Assembly (NCBI RefSeq): GCF_000308675.1
Contig: NZ_BAGE01000128.1
Coordinates: forward strand, 80,246 to 144,245
Reading direction: 5' to 3'
Origin: Nocardia paucivorans NBRC 100373
GTDB taxonomy: Bacteria > Actinomycetota > Actinomycetes > Mycobacteriales > Mycobacteriaceae
Length of the DNA stretch: 64,000 bases
Shown here: positions 37,009 to 46,048 of the stretch, one piece after another
How the letters are laid out: the number at the start of each line of letters is the position of its first letter
Numbering within the stretch: position 1 is the stretch's first letter
Program-made: the position numbers and the translations under genes
The notes under the pieces: model-generated
What the model saw: the letters and a program-made list of their open reading frames with translations, nothing else
What the model was told of the DNA's origin: nothing
Databases searched by the model: none

Positions 37009-37512
37009 TCATCCGCCCGAGACGAAACGTTCCGCCTCGGCGGCATGGGACTCGCTGACGTAGATGTCGTAACGCTTCGCCTCGAGGCTCTGCACACTGG
37101 AGAAGTCGCGGCGACCGCCCGTCGACCAGTGCGCGACGAACCCGAAGACCGCGCCCCACAGGGCACCGATGAGCACGGTGGTCACCAATACCCAGATCCA
37201 GGCGACGGGACCACTGGTGAACAGTCCGAACAGCAGGCCGATCAACAGGCCGAACCACGCGCCGCCGGCGGCGCCTGCCAGCGCGGATCGCGCGTTCGTC
37301 ATCCGCCCGGTGATCTGCTCCACCGTCCGCACCTCGTCACCGACGATCCGTAGGTGCTCCACCGGGAACCCGGCATCGGACATCCGGTCGACGAGGTGTT
37401 GCGCGGCCGGATAGTTGTCGAACGAAGCGATCCGCCGAGTGCCGGACGAGCCGACCGGCCGGGTCTCGGGTGCGTGGGGCTGCGATGGAGCCGCAGGCTC
37501 GAAATTCGTCAT
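37009..37512 (-). CDS. General-stress-protein-like membrane protein (YflT/GSP17M-like)
   Basis: A 167-residue protein. The N-terminal half has RIASFDNYPAAQHLVDRMSDAGFPVEHLRIVGDEVR, the YflT/GSP17M-type domain. Two glycine-rich membrane helices (ALAGAAGGAWFGLLIGLLFG and WVLVTTVLIGALWGAVFGFV) follow, and a short C-terminal domain ends KRYDIYVSESHAAEAER. Common in mycobacteria and Nocardia as 'general stress protein'; biochemical role unknown. Confidence 0.8.
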   Translation of the reverse strand: MTNFEPAAPSQPHAPETRPVGSSGTRRIASFDNYPAAQHLVDRMSDAGFPVEHLRIVGDEVRTVEQITGRMTNARSALAGAAGGAWFGLLIGLLFGLFTSGPVAWIWVLVTTVLIGALWGAVFGFVAHWSTGGRRDFSSVQSLEAKRYDIYVSESHAAEAERFVSGG

Positions 37513-37646
37513 CGATCCTCCACGGTTCGTGGGTTGTCGGAAGATACATCGCCGTGGTACCCCGTCCCCTCGCCGGTATTCACCGCCCGCTGCCGGAGCC
37601 GGACGAGCCCGCGGAAGACAATCGACATGCGTGATGTTTCACCGAC

Positions 37647-38648
37647 GTGCGGTTATCACTTCTCGATCGGTCGCGTACCCGGGCGGGTGAACCGGAGTCC
37701 GTGGCATTGGTGCATACGGTCGAACGCGCGGTGGCGGCGGAGCGCCTCGGATACGGACGGTTCTGGGTGGCCGAACATCACGCCGTACCAGGGATCGCCT
37801 CCGGGTCGCCGCCGGTGTTGCTGGGGGCGATCGGGGCGCGGACGTCCTCGATTCGGATCGGATCCGGGGGCGTGATGCTGCCGCATCACCAACCCTTGGT
37901 GGTCGCGGAGCAGTTTCTGATGTTGGAGGCCCTGTACCCAGGGCGGATCGATCTCGGCCTCGGGCGGTCGCTCGCATTCACCGCACCGGTGCGGCAAGCG
38001 CTGCGCCAGGACAGCGCCGCGCCGGACCGGTTCGAGGCGGATATCGCACAGGTGCGCGATTATCTGGATCGGCGGGCGCCGATCACCGCGCACCCGGTCA
38101 CCGAAACCGTCATCCCGCTGTTCGTCCTGGCCACCGGCAAAGGGCTCACCGTTGCCGCGCGGCTGGGGTTGCCGGTGGTCCTCGGCGGACCCGTCCTGGA
38201 TCGCCCGGAATCGGCGGAGTTGCTCGCGAACTATCGACGCGATTTCCGGCCGAGCCCACGAGCCGATCACCCCTCGGTGACCATTGCGGTGGACGTTCTC
38301 GTCGCCGATACCGACGAGCAGGCCCGTGAGCTCGCCCTCCCCGAGGCGTGGGCGTTGGCGCGGTCCCGCAGCACCGGTGAGTTCCGGGCCCTGGAAACCG
38401 TCGCCGCAATCAAGGCCGAACGGTGGAGCGAGCAGATTCGACGCCGGGTCGACCAGGCATTGCGGCGCACGGTGGCGGGTTCGCCGGCGACGGTACGGCG
38501 GCGCCTGGAACAGTTGGCCGAACGAACCGGGGCCGAGGAATTCCTCGTCACGACATCGACATACGACCGCGATGCGCTCGCGGCATCCGATGCCGCTGTG
38601 GCCCGGATATTTCTCGACCGACCGGCCCTGGTCGGCGAACGTAGGTGA
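37647..38648 (+). CDS. LLM-class flavin-dependent oxidoreductase (luciferase-like)
   Basis: A 333-residue bacterial luciferase-like monooxygenase of the MsnO8 type. LGYGRFWVAEHHAVPGIASGSPPVLLGAIG and IRIGSGGVMLPHHQPLVVAEQF are diagnostic, and RIDLGLGRSLAF follows. These enzymes use reduced FMN or F420 with oxygen to oxidise small molecules. GTG 37647. No natural product genes flank it directly. Confidence 0.85.
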   Translation: MRLSLLDRSRTRAGEPESVALVHTVERAVAAERLGYGRFWVAEHHAVPGIASGSPPVLLGAIGARTSSIRIGSGGVMLPHHQPLVVAEQFLMLEALYPGRIDLGLGRSLAFTAPVRQALRQDSAAPDRFEADIAQVRDYLDRRAPITAHPVTETVIPLFVLATGKGLTVAARLGLPVVLGGPVLDRPESAELLANYRRDFRPSPRADHPSVTIAVDVLVADTDEQARELALPEAWALARSRSTGEFRALETVAAIKAERWSEQIRRRVDQALRRTVAGSPATVRRRLEQLAERTGAEEFLVTTSTYDRDALAASDAAVARIFLDRPALVGERR

Positions 38649-38708
38649 TCGAGCGCACAACCGGGTGAGGGCGTTCGCCGGCGGTGGGGGCGCGGTTCGT
38701 CGGCCGGC

Positions 38709-39845
38709 ATGCTATGCCGGGTGTGGCTGTTTCTCGCCGTGCTCGGCGCTTTGGTTGTGGTGACGGGCCGGTTGCCCGTCGACGACGCTCTCGATATCGG
38801 CGTTCACCGGGCGGGACCGATTCTGGGTTTCTTGGTCGCGGTGACAGTATTGGCCGAATTGGCCGACAGGGCAGGGGTTTTCGATGTGGCGGCGCATTAC
38901 TGCGCCAGGCTCGCCCGTGGTTCGACACCATTGCTGTTCGTATTGGTTGCCGCACTGGCCACGGTGACGACCATCACGATGAGCCTGGACACCACCGCGG
39001 TGCTGCTCACTCCCGTGGTGTTGGCGACGGTGGCGCGACTCGGTTTGGCGGCCGCGCCGTTCGCGCTCCTGGTGGTGTGGTTGGCCAATACCGCCAGCCT
39101 GCTGTTGCCGGTATCGAATCTGACGAATCTGCTCGCCGCCGACCACACCGGGCTCACGGCATGGGAGTTCGCCGGCCGAATGGCATTACCGCAACTCGTC
39201 GCGGTGCTTTCGACCGTGGGTTTTCTCGGTGCGGTTTTCGTGCGCAGCCTGCGCGGGCGCTACCAGGTGCCGGAGTTCGCCGAGCCGACGGACCGGCTCC
39301 TGTGCCTCGTCTGCGCGGCGGCCTGTCTGGGTTTCGCGGCCGCGGTCGCCGCGGGGGTGACTCCATGGCAGGCGGCGACGGCGGGCGCCGGTGTGACGGT
39401 GATCGCTTTCGCCCTGCGTGCCCGCGAACAGTTGCGGCCGGAGTTGCTGCCGTGGCGACTGGTGGTCACCACCGAAGGGCTGTTCCTGGTGGTCACCGCT
39501 CTACTGCACCACGGTCTCGGGGATCTGCTCACCCGGTGGGTCGACGGCTCGGAGCTGCGCACCGTTTTCGTCTCGGCCGGCGCGGCCAACCTGGTCAATA
39601 ATCTGCCCGCCTATCTGGCGATGGAAACCACCGTTCCCGCAGACGATTCGGCGCGGATATGGCCGGTTCTGCTCGGAACCGATATCGGTCCGTTGATCAC
39701 CATGTGGGGGTCCTTGGCCACGCTGTTGTGGGCCGACCGCTGTCGTGCTCGCGGCGTACCCATCGGGGCCGGGAGATTCGCCGCACTCGGCCTGGTGGGT
39801 GTGCCGCCGATTCTCTGGCTCACCTGGGCCACGATTGGCACGTAG
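38709..39845 (+). CDS. Ion permease of the ArsB/NhaD (SLC13-like) superfamily
   Basis: A 378-residue membrane protein with about ten helices. The motifs SLDTTAVLLTPVVLATVAR and ANTASLLLPVSNLTNLLAA, repeated as AANLVNNLPAYLAMETT in the second half, are the twin intramembrane repeats of ArsB-like arsenite/anion permeases. LGTDIGPLITMWGSLATLLW closes the transport domain. It could export arsenite or carry another anion; no arsR or arsC is adjacent, so substrate is open. Confidence 0.8.
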   Translation: MLCRVWLFLAVLGALVVVTGRLPVDDALDIGVHRAGPILGFLVAVTVLAELADRAGVFDVAAHYCARLARGSTPLLFVLVAALATVTTITMSLDTTAVLLTPVVLATVARLGLAAAPFALLVVWLANTASLLLPVSNLTNLLAADHTGLTAWEFAGRMALPQLVAVLSTVGFLGAVFVRSLRGRYQVPEFAEPTDRLLCLVCAAACLGFAAAVAAGVTPWQAATAGAGVTVIAFALRAREQLRPELLPWRLVVTTEGLFLVVTALLHHGLGDLLTRWVDGSELRTVFVSAGAANLVNNLPAYLAMETTVPADDSARIWPVLLGTDIGPLITMWGSLATLLWADRCRARGVPIGAGRFAALGLVGVPPILWLTWATIGT

Positions 39846-40100
39846 GACCGGTACCCGGCCGAACCCGTTCACCACGACGGTCGTCCATCCGTTACGATCA
39901 CTGCTGCCTCTCGGTCCAGCAACCGGCCGCTGAGTCTGTGGACGCGCGCCACGGCGCGTCGTTGCTTGTGTGATCGGAGGCCATGGTGTCGGTGCATCCT
40001 GACGAGATCTGCGTGATCGCCGTATTCACGATCGGCATATCGATGGTCACCGCTGCCCGATGTGGCGATATGGCCGCTTCCGCTGTCCGAGAGGGTTTCG

Positions 40101-41345
40101 GTGGTGGTCGTGCGCAGTGATGCCTTCGACGCTCATATCGATGTGACCACCGATATGAGCGGGTTCGATCGGGAACCGTGTGTACTGCTGGTCGAGGACG
40201 ATCCCGGCGATGCCCTGTTGGTCGAGGAGCTGGTCGCCGATGCGGCACCCGGTCTGCGTCTGGAATGGGTACGCACCCTCGCCGAGGCGGCGGACCGGCT
40301 GCGAGTGGAAACCCCCGACTGTGTCCTGCTCGATCTGCATCTGCCCGACGCCCAAGGGCTGGAAGCGGTGGCCCGGATCCGCGCGCACAACGATCAGGTC
40401 GCGGTGGTGGTGATGACCGGACTCGACCAGGAACGCACCGGTTTGGCGGCCCTGGCCTCCGGGGCGCAGGACTACCTGGTCAAAGGTCGGGTGGAACCGG
40501 AACTGTTCGCGCGTGCCGTGCGCTATGCCATCCAGCGCAAACAGGTCGAACGCGCCGGCGCAGCATTGCAGGCGAGTCGGATGCGGGCGCAGGAGAACGC
40601 TCGTCTCGAGCGGGGACTGCTGCCGACTCCGCTGTTGGGCGCCGACCGTGCGGTGGACGTGATCTCCCGATACCGACCCGGTCGCGCGCATTCGCTGCTC
40701 GGTGGCGATTTCTACGATGTGGTGCAGGATTCCGACGGCCTCGTGCACGCCATCATCGGTGACGTCTCCGGTCATGGCCCCGATGCCGCCGCCACCGGCG
40801 TCGCCTTGCGGCTGGCCTGGCGCACACTGGTCCTCACCGGGGTGACCGGGTCGCGGCAGCTGCGGCTGTTGGAACGGGTGCTGTTGGCCGAGCGGACCGA
40901 TCGGCTGACCTTCGCCACCGCGACGAGTCTGGTCCTCGACCCGTCGACCCGACGAGTGCTGATACGGCGCGCCGGTCACCCGGGCATGCTGCAGCACGCC
41001 CGAGGCGAGCTGCGGTGGCTCGAGGTTCCCGGCGGCCCGGCGCTCGGGTTCATGCCCGACCGCGCGCAGTGGCCCGCCACCGAGATCGAGTCGGCCGCCG
41101 AGACCGGGCTGATGCTGTTCACCGACGGCCTGTTCGAGGGCCGGGTGGGTCGAGACGGCGCGCGGCTCGGTGAGCACGGTCTGCTGCATATTGCCCGGGC
41201 GGTTGCGGTGGAAGGACCGGAGGCCTTCGTCGACGAGTTGATCGGCCGAGTGGAGGACCTGGCCTCCGAGGCCGGCGGACTGGACGACGACCTGGCCATT
41301 CTCTATTTGCGTTGGAACGACCCGCGGAGAGGCGAACTGCCATGA
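40101..41345 (+). CDS. Response regulator with PP2C/SpoIIE phosphatase output
   Basis: About 414 residues. The receiver domain has CVLLVEDDPGDALLVEEL, phospho-acceptor Asp near residue 78 (VLLDLHLP) and Lys in YLVKGRVEP. A helical linker leads to the PP2C domain: LGGDFYDVV, GDVSGHGPDAAATGVAL, FTDGLFEGR and DDDLAILYL carry the metal-binding aspartates. Such proteins dephosphorylate STAS antagonists when the receiver is phosphorylated. GTG 40101 is chosen for GAGAGGG upstream; GTG 40062 and ATG 40155 are alternatives. The next gene starts in an ATGA overlap and encodes the probable cognate kinase. Confidence 0.85.
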   Translation: MVVVRSDAFDAHIDVTTDMSGFDREPCVLLVEDDPGDALLVEELVADAAPGLRLEWVRTLAEAADRLRVETPDCVLLDLHLPDAQGLEAVARIRAHNDQVAVVVMTGLDQERTGLAALASGAQDYLVKGRVEPELFARAVRYAIQRKQVERAGAALQASRMRAQENARLERGLLPTPLLGADRAVDVISRYRPGRAHSLLGGDFYDVVQDSDGLVHAIIGDVSGHGPDAAATGVALRLAWRTLVLTGVTGSRQLRLLERVLLAERTDRLTFATATSLVLDPSTRRVLIRRAGHPGMLQHARGELRWLEVPGGPALGFMPDRAQWPATEIESAAETGLMLFTDGLFEGRVGRDGARLGEHGLLHIARAVAVEGPEAFVDELIGRVEDLASEAGGLDDDLAILYLRWNDPRRGELP

Positions 41346-43018
41346 CGAACATGGAGTCCGGACCGGTCGCCAGGATGACCGCGCAACTGTGGTTCCAGTT
41401 GGTGTTCGCGTTGATGATTCTGCTCGTTCTGCTGGGTGCCGTCGCCGGAGCCCAGGTCATCGGCCACACCAATCACGTCACCGATCGGCTGGTGGAGCAT
41501 ACGCTGCCCGCATCCGCGGAGGCCTATCGATTGCAGAGCGCGCTGATCAACCAGGAGACGGGTCTGCGCGGCTATGCCATCGCCGCCGATCCCGAGTTCC
41601 TCGAGCCCTATATGCGGGGTAAACAGGATCAGGAGCGCGCGGCCGGGCGCCTGCGCGAGTTGTTGGCCGATCGACCGGATCTATTGGCCGACCTCGACGA
41701 AATCGAGCGCGGAGTACGGCAGTGGCGCACCGAGTACGCCGACCCGCTCGCCGCGGCCCCGAGCGCTGATATGGCTCGCGCGCGCAGCGCCGCGACCACC
41801 GCGCACGCGAAAACCGTCTTCGACCACATGCGTGCCGCGTTCACCGCCCAGAACGATCATTTGGCGGCCGCCGTCGTAGAGGACGGCCGGGCCCTGGACC
41901 GAGCCCGCGCCATCCGCAATGGCGTACTGGTCGGCATGGTGCTCGTTTTCCTGCTGACGGGCACCGTATTGATCGTGCTGCTGCGCAGGCTGGTCATCCG
42001 CCCGCTCGCCGAGCTCGCCAAGTCGTCGCTGCGCGTGGCGAACGGCGAATTCGACCATCACATCGATGGTCGGGGACCCGCGGATGTGGTCCAGGTCGCC
42101 GCGGCGGTCGAGGATATGCGGACGCGCATCGTCACCGAGCTGAGTTCCTCGCGGTCCCAGTGGCTGCTGCTGCAACAGCAGAAGGCCGATCTGGATCTAC
42201 AGGCCGAGGAGCTGCGGCGCTCCAACGCCGAGCTGGAACAGTTTGCCTATGTCGCCTCGCACGATTTGCAGGAGCCGTTGCGCAAGGTCGCCTCGTTCTG
42301 TCAGTTGTTGGAGAAGCGCTACGGTTCTCAACTCGACGAACGTGGCAAACAGTACATCGATTTCGCCGTCGACGGCGCCAAACGCATGCAGGTGCTCATC
42401 AACGATCTGCTCACCTTCTCCCGCGTCGGCCGGCTCAGTGAGGGAATCGAACCGGTCCGTCTCGACCGCCCACTGGAGAAGGCGCTGACCAATCTGTCGG
42501 GCCTGATCGAGGACACCGACGCCGTTGTCGAGCGGCCCGAGCAACTGCCCGAGATCATGGGCGAGGCAACGCTGCTGATCATGCTGTGGCAGAATCTCAT
42601 CGGCAACGCGATCAAATTCCGCAAGGCCGATCTGACGCCTGTTGTGCGGATCACCGTCGAACCGCTCGATGACGATCCATCCGGTCGGCTGTTCTCGGTG
42701 ATCGATAACGGTATCGGTATCGCACCGGAATTCGCGGAAAAGGTGTTCGTCATCTTCCAACGCCTGCACGCTCGTAACGAATACAGCGGCACCGGCATAG
42801 GGTTGGCCGTGTGCAAGAAGATCGTCGAATACCACGGCGGTCGCATCTGGATCGATACCGAGTACACCGAGGGAACCCGCATCTGCTTCACCCTCCGGGC
42901 CGTCGCCCCCGTGGTCGCGGATGAATCCACCGCGATATCTGTCGACGCGGAACAGGCCGGGGCCGTGTCGACGTCCACCGCCACACCGGGATCCACCACA
43001 GAAGGAGCCACCACATGA
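41342..43018 (+). CDS. Sensor histidine kinase with CHASE3 and HAMP domains
   Basis: A 558-residue membrane kinase. Residues about 15-40 are a membrane helix, then a CHASE3 sensor domain (INQETGLRGYAIAADPEFLEPY is the hallmark), a second helix near 198-220 and HAMP. The kinase core has the phospho-accepting His307 in ASHDLQEPLRKVASF, N-box MLWQNLIGNAIKF, G1 VIDNGIGIAPEF and G2 GTGIGLAVCKKIVEYHGG, which is the phytochrome-like kinase subclass. It overlaps both neighbours by four bases (ATGA) and should phosphorylate one or both receivers encoded with it. Signal unknown; CHASE3 sits outside the membrane. Confidence 0.9.
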   Translation: MTNMESGPVARMTAQLWFQLVFALMILLVLLGAVAGAQVIGHTNHVTDRLVEHTLPASAEAYRLQSALINQETGLRGYAIAADPEFLEPYMRGKQDQERAAGRLRELLADRPDLLADLDEIERGVRQWRTEYADPLAAAPSADMARARSAATTAHAKTVFDHMRAAFTAQNDHLAAAVVEDGRALDRARAIRNGVLVGMVLVFLLTGTVLIVLLRRLVIRPLAELAKSSLRVANGEFDHHIDGRGPADVVQVAAAVEDMRTRIVTELSSSRSQWLLLQQQKADLDLQAEELRRSNAELEQFAYVASHDLQEPLRKVASFCQLLEKRYGSQLDERGKQYIDFAVDGAKRMQVLINDLLTFSRVGRLSEGIEPVRLDRPLEKALTNLSGLIEDTDAVVERPEQLPEIMGEATLLIMLWQNLIGNAIKFRKADLTPVVRITVEPLDDDPSGRLFSVIDNGIGIAPEFAEKVFVIFQRLHARNEYSGTGIGLAVCKKIVEYHGGRIWIDTEYTEGTRICFTLRAVAPVVADESTAISVDAEQAGAVSTSTATPGSTTEGATT

Positions 43019-43461
43019 GCATGTCGCCGGGCCGGCCGATCGATATCCTCCTCGTCGAGGACGATCCGGGCGATGAACTGATGACCAGGGAGGCGTTCGA
43101 GGACAACAAGATCGGCAACACCCTGCATGTCGCCCGTGACGGGCAGGAGGCGCTGGACTTCCTGTATCGACAAGGCGAGTACGCGGACGCACCTTGTCCG
43201 GATCTCATCCTGCTGGACCTGAATCTGCCGAAATACGATGGCCGGCAGGTGCTGGAGAAGATCAAGGCCGACCCCGAACTCTCACATATCCCGGTGGTCG
43301 TCCTCACCACTTCGGCCGCCGAGGAAGATATTCTGCGCAGCTACAAACTGCACGCCAACGCCTATGTCACCAAACCGGTGGATCTCGACCAGTTCGTGGC
43401 CGCCATCAAACAGATCGATGAGTTCTTCGTGCAGGTGGTGCGACTGCCGCGCGCCCGATAG
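43015..43461 (+). CDS. Single-domain response regulator (Rcp1-like)
   Basis: A 148-residue receiver with no output domain. DILLVEDDPGDELMTREAF provides the acidic pair, Asp68 in LILLDLNLP is the phospho-site, and YVTKPVDLDQF has the conserved Lys. The inserted TREAFEDNKIGNTLHVARDGQEALDF stretch is typical of Rcp1-type regulators paired with phytochrome-like kinases. It starts in the ATGA overlap with the kinase gene. It may act as a phosphate sink or shuttle between kinase and the PP2C-linked receiver. Confidence 0.9.
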   Translation: MSMSPGRPIDILLVEDDPGDELMTREAFEDNKIGNTLHVARDGQEALDFLYRQGEYADAPCPDLILLDLNLPKYDGRQVLEKIKADPELSHIPVVVLTTSAAEEDILRSYKLHANAYVTKPVDLDQFVAAIKQIDEFFVQVVRLPRAR

Positions 43462-43482
43462 GCGCGCGGCGGATCGGCCGGT

Positions 43483-43845
43483 TCAGTTCGCCGCGGTGTT
43501 GGTTCCCGCGGCGAGCGCGGCATCCAGCGAATCGTAGACGGCGAGCAGCTTGTCCAATGCCGTCAGTTCGATAGGGCGACGTACGGCGTCGGAAGCAACC
43601 ACACGCAGCCGGTCCTCACGGCCTTCCGAGACCACCAGGAGCGCGCTCAGACCGGCCGATCCCAGGAAACCGACCTCGGACATATCCACGATCATCGGCT
43701 TCCCGCGGCGTTGGGCCTCTTCGAGGGCGGTCTGCAACTGCGGCGCGGAGGACATGTCGACCTCCCCGTGTACGGTGACGATCTCGGTGCCGTCCTCGGT
43801 GCGCACCTGCACATCGAGTATGCGAGACGATCCCTCGCCGCTCAC
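43483..43845 (-). CDS. STAS-domain anti-sigma factor antagonist
   Basis: A 120-residue RsbV/SpoIIAA-like protein. IVTVHGEVDMSSAPQLQTALEEA and VDMSEVGFLGSAGLSALLVV are diagnostic; the serine of FLGSAGL is the expected phosphorylation site. GTG 43845 is preferred because GGGAGG lies six bases upstream and it gives the usual domain length; the frame is open much further but without site or homology. It would bind the RsbW-like kinase when dephosphorylated. Convergent with the receiver gene and divergent from the RsbW-like gene, next to a PP2C phosphatase that could act on it. Confidence 0.85.
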   Translation of the reverse strand: MSGEGSSRILDVQVRTEDGTEIVTVHGEVDMSSAPQLQTALEEAQRRGKPMIVDMSEVGFLGSAGLSALLVVSEGREDRLRVVASDAVRRPIELTALDKLLAVYDSLDAALAAGTNTAAN

Positions 43846-44075
43846 CGTAGACCTCCCAGGTTGCAATTCGCCACTTTCCACCTCTGCAGCATCGAGCCCC
43901 ATCGCGTGATATGCGAGCGAGGCTTCAGCGGTCGTCACAGCCAACTTACCCGATCGGGCGGACCGTAATCGGGACACTCCCGAATCGGGGGAGTGGCCCG
44001 TACCACGTATTCGGACCGTGGGCGGGTACGCTGGCGATCCGGACTTGGCAGCAGTGCATTCAGGAGCGGTCGGAT

Positions 44076-44510
44076 ATGGGCAAAGGCGAGAACGTTTTTC
44101 CCTCCTCGTCGGCGCAGACCAATACGATCGGGGTGCGCGTTCCCGCGGTCTACGAGCAATTGGTCATGCTCCGAGCACTCGCCGAAACTGTGGCGTTGAT
44201 CGCCGATTTCGGTCTCGACGAGGTCGCCGATATGCGGTTGGCCCTGGACGAGGTGGCCACCGCCCTCCTGCAGGACGCGGCGCCCGACTCCGAGCTGGAC
44301 TGCGCCTTCGCCTACGACGAATCCTCCATGGATGTCACCGTGTCCGCCGTCACGGTGTCCGCGGCCGGCCCGGACGAGGACAGTTTCGGTTGGCATATCG
44401 TGTCGACACTCACCGATCGGATATCGACCACCATCGGTTCTCATGATCCCGCTGCCGGTGGGTACCCCACCGTCGTACGTTTCCGTTGGTCCCGCGCAGG
44501 CAAACCGTGA
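44076..44510 (+). CDS. RsbW-like ATP-binding protein (divergent)
   Basis: A 144-residue GHKL-fold protein resembling anti-sigma kinases. VYEQLVMLRALAETVALIADFGLDEVADMRLALDEVATALL aligns with the RsbW/UsfX N-terminal helices, but the N-box is degenerate: VATALL stands where active enzymes have EACTNAI. ATG 44076 with AGGAG nine bases upstream. It resembles mycobacterial UsfX-type anti-sigma factors, which keep the sigma grip but have weak kinase motifs. No sigma factor gene is adjacent, so its partner lies elsewhere. Confidence 0.75.
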   Translation: MGKGENVFPSSSAQTNTIGVRVPAVYEQLVMLRALAETVALIADFGLDEVADMRLALDEVATALLQDAAPDSELDCAFAYDESSMDVTVSAVTVSAAGPDEDSFGWHIVSTLTDRISTTIGSHDPAAGGYPTVVRFRWSRAGKP

Positions 44511-44669
44511 AGGATGGGCTCGACGTGATCACCATCGCTCGGCCGCATGCGGGGTGGGCGAATGGGTATGGCAAACGACGAGCGCGCGGTTTACAGTGCG
44601 CACCATGTCGAACACCGCGGGTCCGTCGCCGACACCGTCCGTTGGTGAGACCGTAGGGAGGCAGCTGAG

Positions 44670-45089
44670 GTGACGACACCCCGCCCGTCCGGGTTGGAAA
44701 GTCCGCCGAGTCGGTTCGAACTGAACTTCCCGGCGAAGCCCGACCGATTGGCCGAGGTCAGGCACGCGATGCGCGAGTGGCTTTCCCGCTGTTCGCTCGA
44801 TGAGCGTCAGGTCTACGATGTGCTGCTCGCCGTGGGAGAGGCGTGCAGCAACGCCATCGAGCACGGGCATCGCGGTGATGGCGGAATCATTCGGCTGCGG
44901 GCCGCGCTCACCCCCGGTGACCTGCGGATAACCGTCGCCGATCACGGCAGATGGAAACCCCCGGATGCCCCGCCCGATCCGATACGCGGCCGTGGTATGG
45001 CCATTATCCGCACTCTGATCCCCGATGTGGAGATCACCTCCTCCGCCGGCGGTACGACCGTCGACATGCGAATACCACTATCCCGGTGA
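44670..45089 (+). CDS. RsbW/SpoIIAB-type serine kinase ATPase
   Basis: A 139-residue HATPase_c_2 protein. N-box GEACSNAIEHGHRGDGG, G1-like ADHGRWK and G2-like GRGMAIIRTL are intact, unlike the neighbour upstream. Such proteins phosphorylate STAS antagonists and bind sigma factors. GTG 44670 with GGGAGG upstream. With the STAS protein, PP2C phosphatase and degenerate RsbW-like protein nearby it completes a partner-switching set. Confidence 0.85.
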   Translation: MTTPRPSGLESPPSRFELNFPAKPDRLAEVRHAMREWLSRCSLDERQVYDVLLAVGEACSNAIEHGHRGDGGIIRLRAALTPGDLRITVADHGRWKPPDAPPDPIRGRGMAIIRTLIPDVEITSSAGGTTVDMRIPLSR

Positions 45090-45228
45090 ACCCGCACCGG
45101 TAACCACCCTGCTATCGATACCGCGCCCCGAGATCCGCTTCGCGACGTCGTCGAAGAGTCGTCGAAGATATGCCCGCGGTATTGCTGCGAAGACCATTCT
45201 CGACCTCGGCCCACTCGAATGGGGGCCA

Positions 45229-46023
45229 TCAGCGGCGGCCGAGGAAGAGAGTCTGGGTGCTGCGGCCCAGCGGCCCCTTCTCGTCGAAGAGCTCCGCTTC
45301 GGCCAGACCGATACCGTGAGGCTGCGGATGGGTGACGGCGTCGAGACAGATCCACTCGCCCGCGGGTTGGCGATGCAGGATGACCGTCAGGTCGGTGTTG
45401 ATGAACAGATAGCGCTCCCAGTCCAGGAGCGCACTGATGCCATTGCCGGAGTCGGCGGCGGCGAGGGCGCGTTCCACCGGACTGGGCGTGGTGCCCGCGA
45501 CGATCGGGTACTCGAGTCGTATCCAGCAGGTCGCGGGACCGGGTTCGGTGAAGGATCCGGCGACGAAGCGGTACTCGATACCGGTGTGGAAGCCCACCGG
45601 TTGGGTGGACGGGAACGGCTCGGGTGCGGGCGCCTCGTCGGGGCCGGGGCGCCCGCCGGTCGGTAGGAAATGTTCGGGTAGGTCGAGCGGCGGGTCGGCC
45701 TGTTTGAACCGCCACGCGTTCGCCCGCATCACCGGGCCCCGGTCGGTGGACAGGGTCGCCTCGACGAGTTCGACGCTGCGGCCCGGACGCACCAGGCGGG
45801 CCGCAGCGGTGAGCGGGACCAGCGGCACCGGGCCGAGGATCTCGACGGTGACGCGGCCGATCCGGAAGTCCGGTCGTGGTTCGCACCGCTCGATCACATG
45901 ACCGAGCAGCGCCGACGGTGGGCCGGCGTGTTGCGCGTCCGGTGACCACGGCCCACGGGTGAGCTCGGTGGAGACGAACCGCTGGGGATCCGTCGGGTCC
46001 GGGAGGTAGAAGGCCTCGTGCAC
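45229..46023 (-). CDS. Acyl-CoA thioesterase family protein (TesB-like double hot-dog)
   Basis: A 264-residue protein. TRGPWSPDAQHAGPPSALLGHVIERC and VTVEILGPVPLVPLTAAARLVRPGRSVELVEATL form the first hot-dog; SALLDWERYLFINTDLTVILHRQPAGEWICLDAVT the second. This is the actinobacterial thioesterase family 'TesB-like acyl-CoA thioesterase 3'. GTG 46023 starts 25 bases after the permease gene on the same strand, so an operon is likely. Substrate unknown. Confidence 0.8.
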   Translation of the reverse strand: MHEAFYLPDPTDPQRFVSTELTRGPWSPDAQHAGPPSALLGHVIERCEPRPDFRIGRVTVEILGPVPLVPLTAAARLVRPGRSVELVEATLSTDRGPVMRANAWRFKQADPPLDLPEHFLPTGGRPGPDEAPAPEPFPSTQPVGFHTGIEYRFVAGSFTEPGPATCWIRLEYPIVAGTTPSPVERALAAADSGNGISALLDWERYLFINTDLTVILHRQPAGEWICLDAVTHPQPHGIGLAEAELFDEKGPLGRSTQTLFLGRR

Positions 46024-46048
46024 GTCGGTGTCCGTTCTGCGGGGTGGG

